Positions 1-9,741 of a DNA stretch of 64,000 nt are shown in pieces. The position numbers were made by a program, and so were the translations under genes. How positions within the stretch are numbered: position 1 is the first letter of the stretch; the number at the start of each line of letters is the position of its first letter. Source of the DNA: Brevibacterium sp. 'Marine' (lineage in GTDB: Bacteria; Actinomycetota; Actinomycetes; Actinomycetales; Brevibacteriaceae). The notes under the pieces are model-generated. The model was not told the origin of the DNA, ran no database searches, and worked only from the letters and a program-made list of their open reading frames with translations. Location of the stretch: NCBI RefSeq assembly GCF_012844365.1, contig NZ_CP051626.1:2914001-2978000 (forward strand), read 5' to 3'.

Positions 1-772
<772 letters not shown>

Positions 773-782
773 ATTCCGTTGA

Positions 783-2945
783 TCAGAGCATGCAGGAGAC
801 GCAGCCTTCGACCTCCGTGCCCTGCAGAGCAAGCTGCCGGAGCCGGATGTAGTAGATGGTCTTGATTCCCTTGCGCCAGGCGTAGATCTGCGCCTTGTTG
901 ATGTCACGAGTGGTAGCGGTGTCCATGAAGAACAGCGTCAGCGACAGGCCCTGGTCGACGTGCTTCGTGGCCTCGGCATACGTGTCGATGATCTTCTCGT
1001 AGCCGATCTCGTAGGCGTCCTGGTAATACTCGAGGTTGTCGTTGTCCATGAAGGGAGCCGGGTAGTACACGCGGCCGACCTTGCCCTCCTTGCGGATTTC
1101 GATCTTCGAGGCCACCGGGTGGATCGACGAGGTCGAGTTGTTGATGTATGAGATCGAACCGGTCGGCGGCACGGCCTGGAGGTTCTGGTTGTAGATGCCG
1201 TGCTCGGCCACTTGAGCCTTGAGCTCTCGCCAGTCGTCCTGCGTCGGGATGTGCACGTTCGCTGCGGAGAACAGTTCGGCCACACGAGCGGTGCGCGGCT
1301 GCCAGGCCTCATCGGTGTACTTGTCGAAGTATTCGCCGGTGGCGTACTTCGACCGCTCGAAGCCGGCGAAGGTCTCACCGCGTTCCTTCGCGATCTCCAT
1401 CGACGCGCGCACACAGTGGTAGGCGACGGTGTAGAAGTACATGTTCGTGAAGTCCAGGCCCTCATCGGAGCCGTAGTAGATGTGCTCCCGAGCCAGATAG
1501 CCGTGGAGGTTCATCTGCCCCAGGCCGATGGCATGCGACATGTCGTTGCCGCGGGCGATCGAGGGCACGGATTGGATGTTCGAGGTCTCGGCGACAGCGG
1601 TGAGTCCCCGGATCGCGGTCTCGATGGTCTGACCGAAGTTGTCCGAGTCCATCGTCAGTGCGATGTTGAGCGAACCGAGGTTGCAGGAGATGTCCTTGCC
1701 GACGACGTCGTAGCCGAGATCATCGTCGTACTTGCTGGGTTCGGAGACCTGGAGGATCTCCGAGCAGAGGTTGGACATGATGATCTTGCCGTCGATCGGG
1801 TTCGCCTTGTTGACGGTGTCCTCGAACATCACGTACGGGTACCCGGACTCGAACTGGATCTCGGCCAGAGTCTGGAAGAACTCACGGGCGTTGATCTTCT
1901 TCTTCTTGATCGCCGCGTTGTCGACGAGCTCGGTGTACTTCTCGGTGACATTGATGTCGGAGAAGGGCACACCGTAGACGCGCTCGACGTCGTAGGGGCT
2001 GAAGAGGTACATGTCCTCGTTGCGCTTGGCCAGTTCGAAGGTGATGTCAGGGATCACAACACCCAGGGACAGGGTCTTGATTCGGATCTTCTCATCGGCG
2101 TTCTCGCGCTTGGTGTCGAGGAACTTGTAGATGTCGGGGTGGTGGGCGTGCAGGTACACGGCACCGGCGCCCTGACGCGCTCCGAGCTGGTTGGCGTAGG
2201 AGAACGAGTCCTCGAGCAGCTTCATCACGGGGATGACGCCGGAGGACTGGTTCTCGATCTTCTTGATCGGGGCACCGGACTCACGGATGTTCGTCAGAGC
2301 GAAGGCCACACCGCCGCCGCGCTTGGACAGCTGCAACGCAGAGTTGATGGAGCGGCCGATCGACTCCATATTGTCTTCGATGCGCAGCAGGAAGCAGGAG
2401 ACGAGCTCACCACGCTGCCTCTTGCCTGCGTTGAGGAACGTCGGGGTGGCCGGCTGGAACCGCCCGGCGATGATCTCGTCGACGAGCTGGGTGGCCAGCG
2501 TCTCGTCGCCACGGGCCAGGAAGAGAGCGACCATGACGACACGGTCCTCGAAGCGTTCGAGGTAGCGCTTCCCGTCGAAGGTCTTCAGCGTGTAGGAGGT
2601 GTAGAACTTGAACGCACCGAGGAAGGTCTGGAAGCGGAACTTCTGATCATAGGCGCGTGTCGACAGCTGTTCGATGAACTCGAACGAATACTGGTCCAGG
2701 ACCTCGGGCTCGTAGTAGTCGTTCTCGACGAGGTAGTCGAGCTTCTCCTTGAGGTTATGGAAGAAGACGGTGTTGTTGTTCACGTGCTGCAGGAAGTACT
2801 GACGGGCAGCCTGCTTGTCACGTTCGAACTGGATCCTGCCGTCCTCGTCGTACAGGTTCAGCATCGCGTTGAGCGCGTGGTAATCCAGATCCGTCTCTTC
2901 GCGGATGATGTCCTCTACATTGCGGTCTTCAGCGAGCTCGCGCAC
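783..2945 (-). CDS. nrdE: Class Ib ribonucleoside-diphosphate reductase alpha subunit
   Basis: NrdE is the catalytic large subunit that reduces ribonucleoside diphosphates to deoxy forms. Visible landmarks are the substrate-site cysteines (LVSCFLL and [10 protein letters not shown]), the radical site NLCSE, the substrate loop [15 protein letters not shown] and the C-terminal redox pair GCVSCML that NrdH reduces. The length of about 720 residues is normal. The start is uncertain: I took the GTG at 2945, which overlaps the end of nrdI by 31 nt. The frame stays open further upstream but there it overlaps nrdI and has no family similarity. A hairpin separates it from nrdF. Confidence 0.95.
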   Translation of the reverse strand: MRELAEDRNVEDIIREETDLDYHALNAMLNLYDEDGRIQFERDKQAARQYFLQHVNNNTVFFHNLKEKLDYLVENDYYEPEVLDQYSFEFIEQLSTRAYDQKFRFQTFLGAFKFYTSYTLKTFDGKRYLERFEDRVVMVALFLARGDETLATQLVDEIIAGRFQPATPTFLNAGKRQRGELVSCFLLRIEDNMESIGRSINSALQLSKRGGGVAFALTNIRESGAPIKKIENQSSGVIPVMKLLEDSFSYANQLGARQGAGAVYLHAHHPDIYKFLDTKRENADEKIRIKTLSLGVVIPDITFELAKRNEDMYLFSPYDVERVYGVPFSDINVTEKYTELVDNAAIKKKKINAREFFQTLAEIQFESGYPYVMFEDTVNKANPIDGKIIMSNLCSEILQVSEPSKYDDDLGYDVVGKDISCNLGSLNIALTMDSDNFGQTIETAIRGLTAVAETSNIQSVPSIARGNDMSHAIGLGQMNLHGYLAREHIYYGSDEGLDFTNMYFYTVAYHCVRASMEIAKERGETFAGFERSKYATGEYFDKYTDEAWQPRTARVAELFSAANVHIPTQDDWRELKAQVAEHGIYNQNLQAVPPTGSISYINNSTSSIHPVASKIEIRKEGKVGRVYYPAPFMDNDNLEYYQDAYEIGYEKIIDTYAEATKHVDQGLSLTLFFMDTATTRDINKAQIYAWRKGIKTIYYIRLRQLALQGTEVEGCVSCML

Positions 2946-3328
2946 AGTTTGTCCAATCCTAGGTTGACAGCGTCGACATCTTCCTGAGTGCCCAGGAGTT
3001 CGACTCGATACATGAGGGGTACTTGACACTTTGCCGCGACCTTGAAGGCCGCGCGGCAGTAGTCCTCGCCGAAGTTCGTGTTTCCGGCGCCGATGACACC
3101 GACGAGATGACGGCGGTTCTCTTCGACATTGAGGAATCTGATGACTTGCTTGGGAACAGCCCCGCGATTGCGACCGGCCCCATAGGTGGGGGTGACGAGA
3201 ACGAACGGCTCATCCACTCGCAGCGTCGGCTCCGTGGTCAACGTCGGCAACCGCACTGCCGGGTGACGCAGCTTCGAGACGAAGCGGTGCGTGTACTCGG
3301 AGTTGGCAGAGAAGTAGACCAGCAGCAT
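2915..3328 (-). CDS. nrdI: Flavodoxin-like NrdI, activator of NrdF
   Basis: NrdI is a small flavodoxin-like protein that supplies oxidant for assembling the dimanganese tyrosyl radical in NrdF. It starts [17 protein letters not shown] and carries the FMN-binding segments [11 protein letters not shown] and [15 protein letters not shown]. It has 137 residues, the usual size. Its ATG lies 2 nt after the nrdH stop, and its 3' end overlaps the start chosen for nrdE, so the genes are probably translationally coupled in the order nrdH-nrdI-nrdE-nrdF. Confidence 0.95.
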   Translation of the reverse strand: MLLVYFSANSEYTHRFVSKLRHPAVRLPTLTTEPTLRVDEPFVLVTPTYGAGRNRGAVPKQVIRFLNVEENRRHLVGVIGAGNTNFGEDYCRAAFKVAAKCQVPLMYRVELLGTQEDVDAVNLGLDKLCASSLKTAM

Positions 3329-3330
3329 TG

Positions 3331-3576
3331 TCAGGCCACGACGGACGCAGACTGTTCGCCGGTCAGGGTGGCGATCTTGTCCGGGCGGAAGCCCGACCAG
3401 TGGTCGTTGTCGGTGACGACGACGGGAGCCTGCATGTAGCCCATCGCCTTGACTACATCGAGGGCGTTCTCGTCGACGCTGAGATCGACCGACTTGTACT
3501 TCAGGCCCTTGGCGTCGAGAGCACGGTAGGTGGCGTTGCACTGGACGCAAGCTGGCTTGGTGTACACGGTGATCAT
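3331..3576 (-). CDS. nrdH: Glutaredoxin-like NrdH redoxin
   Basis: NrdH is the 81-residue electron donor to the C-terminal cysteines of NrdE. It begins [20 protein letters not shown], with the redox-active CVQC pair near residue 11, and has the family's WSGFRPDKI segment near the C-terminus. The ATG at 3576 has a clear ribosome site (AAGGAG, 5 nt away), so upstream in-frame codons can be ignored. It is the first gene of the nrd operon, with two probable NrdR boxes about 110-155 bp upstream. Confidence 0.95.
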   Translation of the reverse strand: MITVYTKPACVQCNATYRALDAKGLKYKSVDLSVDENALDVVKAMGYMQAPVVVTDNDHWSGFRPDKIATLTGEQSASVVA

Positions 3577-3683
3577 GACGACTCCTTCAATCTGCTGTGC
3601 AGTTCGGCATTCTGATGGCTGTGACCGTGTCCCGTCAACTGCTCGATCATGATGAATATCACCAGGCGCAGGCTCAGGGGTGA

Positions 3684-3699
3684 CCACTAGATGTTGTGT
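3684..3699 (-). promoter_or_regulatory. Probable NrdR box 1
   Basis: The minus strand reads ACACAACATCTAGTGG, matching 13 of 16 positions of the NrdR box consensus as I remember it (acaCwAtATaTwGtgt). It sits about 110 bp upstream of nrdH. A second box lies 31 bp away, the three-turn spacing typical of tandem NrdR sites. Confidence 0.75.
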
Positions 3700-3714
3700 T
3701 CGGGTTAGACCTTA

Positions 3715-3730
3715 CCCCTATATCCAGTGT
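3715..3730 (-). promoter_or_regulatory. Probable NrdR box 2
   Basis: The minus strand reads ACACTGGATATAGGGG, matching about 12 of 16 positions of the remembered consensus. The gap to box 1 is 15 bp. The pair suggests repression of nrdHIEF by NrdR; no nrdR gene is present in this window. Confidence 0.65.
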
Positions 3731-4411
3731 TACACCAGTGTCATTCGAAGGTTCCACACCCTGTGTCATCACCGTCCACATTCGTCCACAGGCTGTGAAC
3801 GACACTCGTGTAGTTCGATCACCTGCGCGGACGCTGGCATCGGCGGCTTCCGGGCCGATTTTCGGCCGCTGTTCCGCCCGCGTTATCCACCGCTTTCCAC
3901 AGGAAAATTTTTTGCCTGTGGGCATGTCGCGGACCCCTCGTCCGACGATTCCGAACTCGTTCGTGCGGCACCGGTCACGTCGGAGCGGAGGCGATCATCA
4001 CATCGCTTCGTCACCGGTCGCAGGGACCGAGGCACCGCCTGTCGTGCGGACCGGGTCGGCAACCTCGGTACGGACCGGGTCGGCCGCCTCGGTGACGGTG
4101 ATCTCCTCCGGATTTCTCCGGGTTTCGCTTCGCACCTCCTCCCTGACCGTCATCTGTCTCATCGACATTACAGATCGGTCCTGACATGAGATGGCCCGGC
4201 TGTGAACGGGCAGTGGCAGATCCTCTGCGACCGGCTCTGCGACCGGGCGGTCGACCGAGCCGGAGTCGGAAGTGTGTCAGCACTGCAACGTCGACGGCTG
4301 TTGCGTGTCAGCGCCACCCAATATGCTGGAGACCACAGAAACGCACCGCACTGCGTGACTGACGACCACAGCGACACCGAGCGACCAGTGACACCGAGAG
4401 ACTGAGGGACC
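3731..4411. other. Intergenic region between the divergent nrd and MoxR operons
   Basis: I see no convincing gene here; open frames are low complexity and unlike known proteins. It must hold the promoters of both operons. Several TCCACA-type motifs cluster at 3773-3902, including TTATCCACC at 3883-3891, which is one base from a DnaA box. A short hairpin has CCACAGG and CCTGTGG arms (3897-3903 and 3915-3921) around an A/T-rich loop. Nothing else stands out. Confidence 0.5.
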
Positions 4412-5407
4412 ATGACGGCAACGGCACCGGCGAACACGCAGGAGATCGCGCACGCACAGACGATCCTCAAGGCCTTGGAGTCCTACCTCGACCATTTCGT
4501 CGTCGGGCAGCAGCGCCTGCGCGAATCCCTGCTCATCGGGCTCCTCTCCAGCGGTCACCTGCTGTTGGAGAGCGTGCCGGGTCTGGCGAAGACCACGGCC
4601 GCTGCCGCGCTGGCCAATGCCGTGGACGGACAGTTCTCCCGCATCCAGTGCACTCCTGACCTGCTGCCGGCCGACATCATCGGCTCGCAGATCTACAACG
4701 CGCATGAGGGCTCGTTCAATACGGTGCTCGGCCCCGTGCATGCGAACATCGTCCTCCTCGACGAGATCAACCGGTCATCGGCGAAGACTCAGTCGGCGAT
4801 GCTCGAGGCCATGCAGGAGAAGCAGACGACGATCGGGGGCAAACGCTTCGAACTCCCCCGCCCCTTCCTCGTCATGGCCACACAGAACCCGATCGAGCAG
4901 GAGGGCACCTACCAGCTGCCGGAAGCCCAGCTCGACCGGTTCATGATCAAGGATCTGCTCACCCACCCGAACCCCGGCGAGGAGGTCGAGATCCTCTCCC
5001 GCCTCGACTCCGGAGTCTTCGACAAGGATTCGGTGCCCGATCCGGCCTGCACCCTCGACGATGTCGTGACCATGCAGAGCTATGCCCGCACCGTCTACAT
5101 CGACCCGGCCATCACCCGCTACCTCGTCGAGCTCGTCCACGCCACCCGCAATACGACGAAGTACCTCGGGCGATTCGCCCCATACATCGAATACGGAGCC
5201 AGTCCGCGTGCCTCCATCGCGTTCACGAACGCCGGCCGGGCGCTGGCGATGATCCGCGGCCGCAACTACGTCATCCCCGAAGACATCAAGGACCTCGCCC
5301 ACAGAGTACTGGCCCACCGCATCCAACTGGGCTTCGAAGCCGCCGCCGAGAACATCACGAGCGCCCAGATCGTCGATGCCCTCCTCATGGCCGTGCCCAC
5401 CCCCTGA
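4412..5407 (+). CDS. MoxR-family AAA+ ATPase
   Basis: This 331-residue AAA+ ATPase is of the MoxR type, thought to act as a chaperone that remodels or loads cofactors into VWA-domain partners. The Walker A variant is ESVPGLAKTT near residues 53-62, Walker B is VLLDEINR near residue 114, and sensor and arginine-finger segments are MATQNPIEQEGTYQLPEAQLDRF and the later SPRAS. The ATG follows GAGGGACC. It is the first gene of an operon continuing with DUF58, a small membrane protein, two VWA proteins and a TPR protein, the standard MoxR neighbourhood. The substrate is unknown. Confidence 0.95.
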   Translation: MTATAPANTQEIAHAQTILKALESYLDHFVVGQQRLRESLLIGLLSSGHLLLESVPGLAKTTAAAALANAVDGQFSRIQCTPDLLPADIIGSQIYNAHEGSFNTVLGPVHANIVLLDEINRSSAKTQSAMLEAMQEKQTTIGGKRFELPRPFLVMATQNPIEQEGTYQLPEAQLDRFMIKDLLTHPNPGEEVEILSRLDSGVFDKDSVPDPACTLDDVVTMQSYARTVYIDPAITRYLVELVHATRNTTKYLGRFAPYIEYGASPRASIAFTNAGRALAMIRGRNYVIPEDIKDLAHRVLAHRIQLGFEAAAENITSAQIVDALLMAVPTP

Positions 5408-5419
5408 GCGGCGATACCC

Positions 5420-6304
5420 ATGACTGTCCTGCTCAATCGCATCAAGGCGCGGATGACCATCCACGCCCACCGGCGGACCCGGCGCCTCCTCGACGGGGAC
5501 TACTCCTCGGTCTTCCACGGCCACAGCCTCGACTTCGATGATCTGCGCGACTACATCCCCGGTGACGAGATCCGCGACATCGACTGGAAAGCCACGGCCC
5601 GGCACACCGAGCCCCTGGTCAAACGCTATGTCGCCCACCGCAGGCACATCCTCGGACTCGTCGTCGACACCTCCCGCAACTTCGACGCCGTGACCTCCGC
5701 CGGTGCCGACAAACGCCACCTGGCCATCCTGATGGCCGGAATGGTCGGCTACCTCGCCGTCCGTCATGCCGACGACGTCATGCTCATCCACGGACATGCC
5801 GGTCACACCACCGCCTCCCCGCGGAAAGGCAGCGAGGCCCACCTCGAGCACCTCCTGCAGCAGATCCTCGCCGAGACCGGCACCGCCTCCCCCGGGTCGA
5901 TCAACACCCAGCTGCAGTGGATCACCAGCCACATCAACCATCGGATGCTGCTGGTCGTCATCTCCGATCAGGCTCCGCTGGGGCCGGAGGCCGAAGCGAC
6001 GATCCGCCGACTGCGCGCCCAACACGAGGTCCTGTGGATCACGATCACCGACGCGGACCTCGCGGGTCTGCCGGCCGCCTCGGCGCCGTTCGACGTCGCC
6101 CGCCCCGACCGCGGGCTGCCGACCTCGGTGATGACGAAACCGGAGGTCCGACAGGAATTCGCCCTCGCCGAGGCGGCCCGCCGTCAGCAGCGGAACGACC
6201 TTCTCGCGAAACTGGGGATCTCCCATATCGAAATCGACCATCCGAAGTCGGCCCTCGGCCGACTGCACACTCTTCTGCTGAGGCACCGCCGTGGGCCCCG
6301 CTGA
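5420..6304 (+). CDS. DUF58 domain protein of the MoxR operon
   Basis: This 294-residue protein has the DUF58 signature: a conserved segment FDDLRDYIPGDEIRDIDW near residue 45, then a VWA-like fold beginning LGLVVDTSRNF. It lacks a signal peptide or membrane segments, as many DUF58 proteins do. It starts 12 nt after the moxR stop. DUF58 proteins are believed to bind the MoxR ATPase and link it to membrane VWA proteins; the reaction is unknown. Confidence 0.9.
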   Translation: MTVLLNRIKARMTIHAHRRTRRLLDGDYSSVFHGHSLDFDDLRDYIPGDEIRDIDWKATARHTEPLVKRYVAHRRHILGLVVDTSRNFDAVTSAGADKRHLAILMAGMVGYLAVRHADDVMLIHGHAGHTTASPRKGSEAHLEHLLQQILAETGTASPGSINTQLQWITSHINHRMLLVVISDQAPLGPEAEATIRRLRAQHEVLWITITDADLAGLPAASAPFDVARPDRGLPTSVMTKPEVRQEFALAEAARRQQRNDLLAKLGISHIEIDHPKSALGRLHTLLLRHRRGPR

Positions 6305-6743
6305 GCTCATCGGGCCCCTGGAGGTCTCACCGGCGTGGTACGTGGCGGCCTGCTTCGTGCTGCTGCTGGTGCTCGGAAATTTCTTCGCCCCGCTCTTCCG
6401 CGCCGCGGCCGGAGTCACCGCAGCGGCAGGCCCGCGCATCCCGATTCCCGTGCGCAGCACCTACCTCTCCCGCATCGGCGCGGTGGAGACGGGCTTGAGC
6501 GACGAGTCCGCGGACGTGCGCGAATCGGCACAGGAGCTGGCAGTGATCGTGCGCGAATTCGCCCATGATGCGTGGGGCGTCAAAGCCGAACATCTGACCT
6601 ACCGCGATGCGGCCGTCGCCGGTCTCGACGACCTCGCCGACTGCCTGCTCGGCCTCTACGAGGCGGAGTTCGCCGAAGCGGAGCCGGCGGGCCTGCAGCC
6701 GCAGATCGCCGAAGCCAGGAAGCTGGTGGCACGATGGTCCTGA
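6291..6743 (+). CDS. Small single-pass membrane protein of the MoxR operon (DUF4381-like position)
   Basis: This 150-residue protein has one membrane helix (about residues 14-34) followed by a soluble acidic helical region. It starts with GTG at 6291, overlapping the DUF58 stop by 14 nt, and overlaps the next gene by 10 nt. In many MoxR operons this place is taken by a DUF4381 protein, and size and topology fit. I cannot confirm the family from sequence alone. Confidence 0.75.
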   Translation: MGPAELIGPLEVSPAWYVAACFVLLLVLGNFFAPLFRAAAGVTAAAGPRIPIPVRSTYLSRIGAVETGLSDESADVRESAQELAVIVREFAHDAWGVKAEHLTYRDAAVAGLDDLADCLLGLYEAEFAEAEPAGLQPQIAEARKLVARWS

Positions 6744-7708
6744 TGTTCTGGTGGCTGGCGCTCATCCTGCTGGTCCTCGCCGCAGCCGCGGTCTACTTCT
6801 TCCGCCGTCCGAAGCAGACGGAGTCCTCACTGGCCGTGGCCCACAGCGGACGGATGACGAGCCTGCCGAGTTTCCGCAGAGCCATGCGCAGACGGCTGGT
6901 GACCACGGTCGCCCTCCTCGGCGTCGTCGTCCTCACCGGACTGTCCGCGCTGGCGGGAATCGCTCGCCCGGCCTGGATCGAGACGGTCAACCCGGAACGG
7001 AAGATGCGCGATGTCATGCTCTGCCTCGACGTGTCCGGCTCGATGCTCGGCTACGATGCCGATCTGCTCGAGTCCTACCAGGAACTCGTCGACCGCTTCG
7101 ACGGCGAACGCATCGGACTGACCGTCTTCAACGCCACCGCGGTCTCCGCATTCCCGCTCACCGACGACTACGACATGGTCCAGAACTACCTCGCCGAGGC
7201 CGAGGAGGGGTTCCGCACCTGGGGCGCCGAGGGCACCGACTACTCATGGTCGACCTCGCCCCCGAACATCGGCGGCTCCTCACTCATCGGCGACGGGCTC
7301 GTCAGCTGCGTCGACAACTTCGACCGGCAGGACGAGGACCGGTCCCGGTCGATCATCTTCGCCACGGACAATATGCTCGCCGGTGAGCCGCTCTTCGAAC
7401 TCAACGAAGCCGCCGATATCGCCGTCGACGCGAAGGTCCGCGTCTACAGCCTCTCCCCTCCCTCGGTGCTAACGACCACTCAGACGAAGGAGCTGCGTTC
7501 CGTGTCCGACCGCACCGGCGGCGAACAGTTCGACATGGGCTCGGCCTCGACGATCGACCGCATCGTCGAGGAGATCCAGAGCCAGGAAGCGGCGAACACC
7601 CCCGGGCGGTCGTACACGATCGTCCATGACATGCCGATGGTTCCGCTCGGCATCGCCGTCTTCGGCCTCGCCGGAGTGTTCGTGCTGGCATGGAGGACGA
7701 AATCATGA
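6734..7708 (+). CDS. Membrane-anchored VWA domain protein (BatA-like)
   Basis: This 324-residue protein has an N-terminal membrane helix (about residues 3-20), a second at about 57-78, a VWA domain and a C-terminal helix. The metal site is intact: DVSGSM at about residues 99-104 fits DxSxS. I chose ATG 6734, which overlaps the previous gene by 10 nt; longer forms would read through the preceding gene in another frame. It is probably a partner of the MoxR ATPase at the cell envelope. Confidence 0.9.
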   Translation: MVLMFWWLALILLVLAAAAVYFFRRPKQTESSLAVAHSGRMTSLPSFRRAMRRRLVTTVALLGVVVLTGLSALAGIARPAWIETVNPERKMRDVMLCLDVSGSMLGYDADLLESYQELVDRFDGERIGLTVFNATAVSAFPLTDDYDMVQNYLAEAEEGFRTWGAEGTDYSWSTSPPNIGGSSLIGDGLVSCVDNFDRQDEDRSRSIIFATDNMLAGEPLFELNEAADIAVDAKVRVYSLSPPSVLTTTQTKELRSVSDRTGGEQFDMGSASTIDRIVEEIQSQEAANTPGRSYTIVHDMPMVPLGIAVFGLAGVFVLAWRTKS

Positions 7709-8895
7709 TCTTCGATCCCGTGTTCACCTGGTTCGGCTGGGGCGTCCTCGTCCTCGCCCTGCTCACCGTGTGCATCATCCCGGCCATCCGCGGCGACGGT
7801 CCGCGCTGGAGGTGGTTCGCCCGCATGGGCGTCGTCGCCCTGCTCGCGCTCGCTCTGGCCCGCCCCGGCGCCCCCATCAAATCCTCGACCGAGGAGTACG
7901 AGGCGCGAGCCGATGTGTACTTCGTCGTCGACGTCACGACGTCGATGGCCGCCGAGGACTTCGACGGGAACGACACACGCCTGACCGGGGTCAAGGAGGA
8001 CATGCTCGAACTCGCCGATGCCTTCCCCGGCACCCGGCTGAGCATCATCACCTTCGCGTCGACCGCAGCCACCGTGATGCCGCTGACGACCGATCACGCC
8101 GCCTTCGCCTCCGCCGTCGACGTCCTCGAACCCGAGTCGTCGATGAACTCGAGGGGCTCATCGATCACCGAGGCCGGTGAGGAGCTCGAGAAGCGGATGA
8201 CGTCGAACGATGAGGACCGCCCGGAGAACAAGAACGTCGTATTCTACTTCGGCGACGGTGAGCAGACCGTCTCGGAGAATCCGGAGTCGTGGTCATCGTT
8301 CGCCTCCCGCATCGACAGTGGAGCCGTCTTCGGATACGGGACCGAACAAGGCGGGAAGATGCGCGACAGCCAGCCGTTCGGCTACGGGTCCGGAGTCGGT
8401 GATCCCGGCACTGCGCCCGGCATCGGCGACCCCGATGACCCCGATGACGATCAGGCACCACCCGAATACATCGAGGACCGCAACGGCGAACCCGGGATCT
8501 CGATGATCGACGAGGGCAACCTGCGCCGGATCGCCTCGGACCTCGGCGTCGACTACCACCACCGCGACGGAACAGGTGCGATCTCCAGCGTCTACACCGC
8601 TCCGAAATACGATCAGGCCCTGGTGAAGAAGGACGGCCGGGTCACCGTCGACGAATACTATTGGGTCCCGCTCATCCTCGTCTTCGCGTGGATCACCGTG
8701 GAGCTCGTCTTCGGAGTCCGCGAATATCTTCGCCTCAAGGCGATCACCCCGAAGCGCCCTCGCCGAGGCGGTCCGCCCGGTTCCGGCGGCCCAGTTCCCT
8801 ACCAGCAGGTCCCCCAGCAGCCCGTTCCCCATCAGGCGGTTCCTCATGGGCCGTCGCCTCACCAATCGGCGCCCTACCGGAGAGGTCCGCGATGA
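7705..8895 (+). CDS. Second membrane VWA domain protein (BatB-like)
   Basis: This 396-residue protein has two N-terminal helices, a VWA domain, a C-terminal helix (about residues 317-336) and a tail of P/Q/H-rich repeats. The metal-site motif is DVTTSM (about residues 76-81), DxTxS instead of the usual DxSxS, so metal binding may differ. I chose ATG 7705, which overlaps the previous stop as ATGA and has GGAGG 8 nt upstream. An in-frame ATG at 7690 is less likely. It pairs with the upstream VWA protein. Confidence 0.88.
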   Translation: MIFDPVFTWFGWGVLVLALLTVCIIPAIRGDGPRWRWFARMGVVALLALALARPGAPIKSSTEEYEARADVYFVVDVTTSMAAEDFDGNDTRLTGVKEDMLELADAFPGTRLSIITFASTAATVMPLTTDHAAFASAVDVLEPESSMNSRGSSITEAGEELEKRMTSNDEDRPENKNVVFYFGDGEQTVSENPESWSSFASRIDSGAVFGYGTEQGGKMRDSQPFGYGSGVGDPGTAPGIGDPDDPDDDQAPPEYIEDRNGEPGISMIDEGNLRRIASDLGVDYHHRDGTGAISSVYTAPKYDQALVKKDGRVTVDEYYWVPLILVFAWITVELVFGVREYLRLKAITPKRPRRGGPPGSGGPVPYQQVPQQPVPHQAVPHGPSPHQSAPYRRGPR

Positions 8896-9671
8896 ACCGT
8901 GTGAAGAACCTGTGGTCACGGCGGCGCCGGATCACGAAGATCAACCTCATCCTCGGCACCATATTCGCCCTGGTGTTCGGCTATATCGCGATGGCCACCT
9001 ATTTCGGAACGGCCTCGCAGGTCCGATACACCTCGAATGACTTCCCCGGTGCGAAGAAGGCGGCGACGGCGTTCCTTCGGGTCAGCCCGTTCCAACGTCA
9101 CATCGGCTACTTCAACCGCGGCACCGCCGAGGCGGCCGTCGGCGATTTCGATGCTGCCCAGACCGACCTCGAATCCGCTTTGGAGATCGCTCCGACCTCG
9201 GCCGAGTGTGCGGTGCGGGTCAACCTGTCCTATGTCTACGAGAAGCAGGCAGATCAGATCGCCTCGCAGGACCCCGACCAGTCGCAGGAGCTCTACGACC
9301 GATCGCTGAAGACACTCGAGGACGCACCCGAGGAATGCCAGCCGAAGAAGAGCGAAGAGAAGCAGAAGAGCAACCAGGCGAAGGAACGCGTCGAGGACAA
9401 GAAGCAGGGCGAGAAGGCCAAGGAAGAGGGAACCGACGACAGCGAGTCCGATGACGAGGATTCGCATGATCAGGACTCCGACGACAAATCCTCCGGAGAC
9501 GAGGGCCAGGATTCCGACGAGGAGAAGACACCGGACGATTCCTCAGGCAAGTCCGAACGTGAGAAGAAGCGTGACGAGCTGGAGAAACGCCGTGAGGATT
9601 CCGAACGGCAACAGCGACAGCAGGGCCCAGGCGGCGACGGCGGCCGGTCGACCCCGGAGAAACCCTGGTGA
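8892..9671 (+). CDS. TPR protein with an acidic/lysine-rich tail, last gene of the MoxR operon
   Basis: This 259-residue protein has one N-terminal membrane helix (about residues 15-38), then TPR-like repeats (YFNRGTAEAAVGDFDAAQTDLESAL) and a long, charged, low-complexity C-terminus rich in D, E, K and S. The ATG overlaps the preceding stop as ATGA. A TPR protein (BatC-like) is the usual companion of the two VWA proteins and probably scaffolds them. The charged tail is probably disordered. Confidence 0.85.
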   Translation: MNRVKNLWSRRRRITKINLILGTIFALVFGYIAMATYFGTASQVRYTSNDFPGAKKAATAFLRVSPFQRHIGYFNRGTAEAAVGDFDAAQTDLESALEIAPTSAECAVRVNLSYVYEKQADQIASQDPDQSQELYDRSLKTLEDAPEECQPKKSEEKQKSNQAKERVEDKKQGEKAKEEGTDDSESDDEDSHDQDSDDKSSGDEGQDSDEEKTPDDSSGKSEREKKRDELEKRREDSERQQRQQGPGGDGGRSTPEKPW

Positions 9672-9741
9672 TCGCCGGCGCGGGCCTCCGGTCGCTCGGG
9701 CGAGAGGCTGCGGCACCGCTGCCCTGTGACATCATGAGTTC

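Noticed and set aside
1200..2987. Long open frame of about 595 codons on the plus strand opposite nrdE
   Set aside because: It mirrors the codon pattern of nrdE, has no recognizable domain and low-complexity V/L/D composition. It is an antisense shadow.
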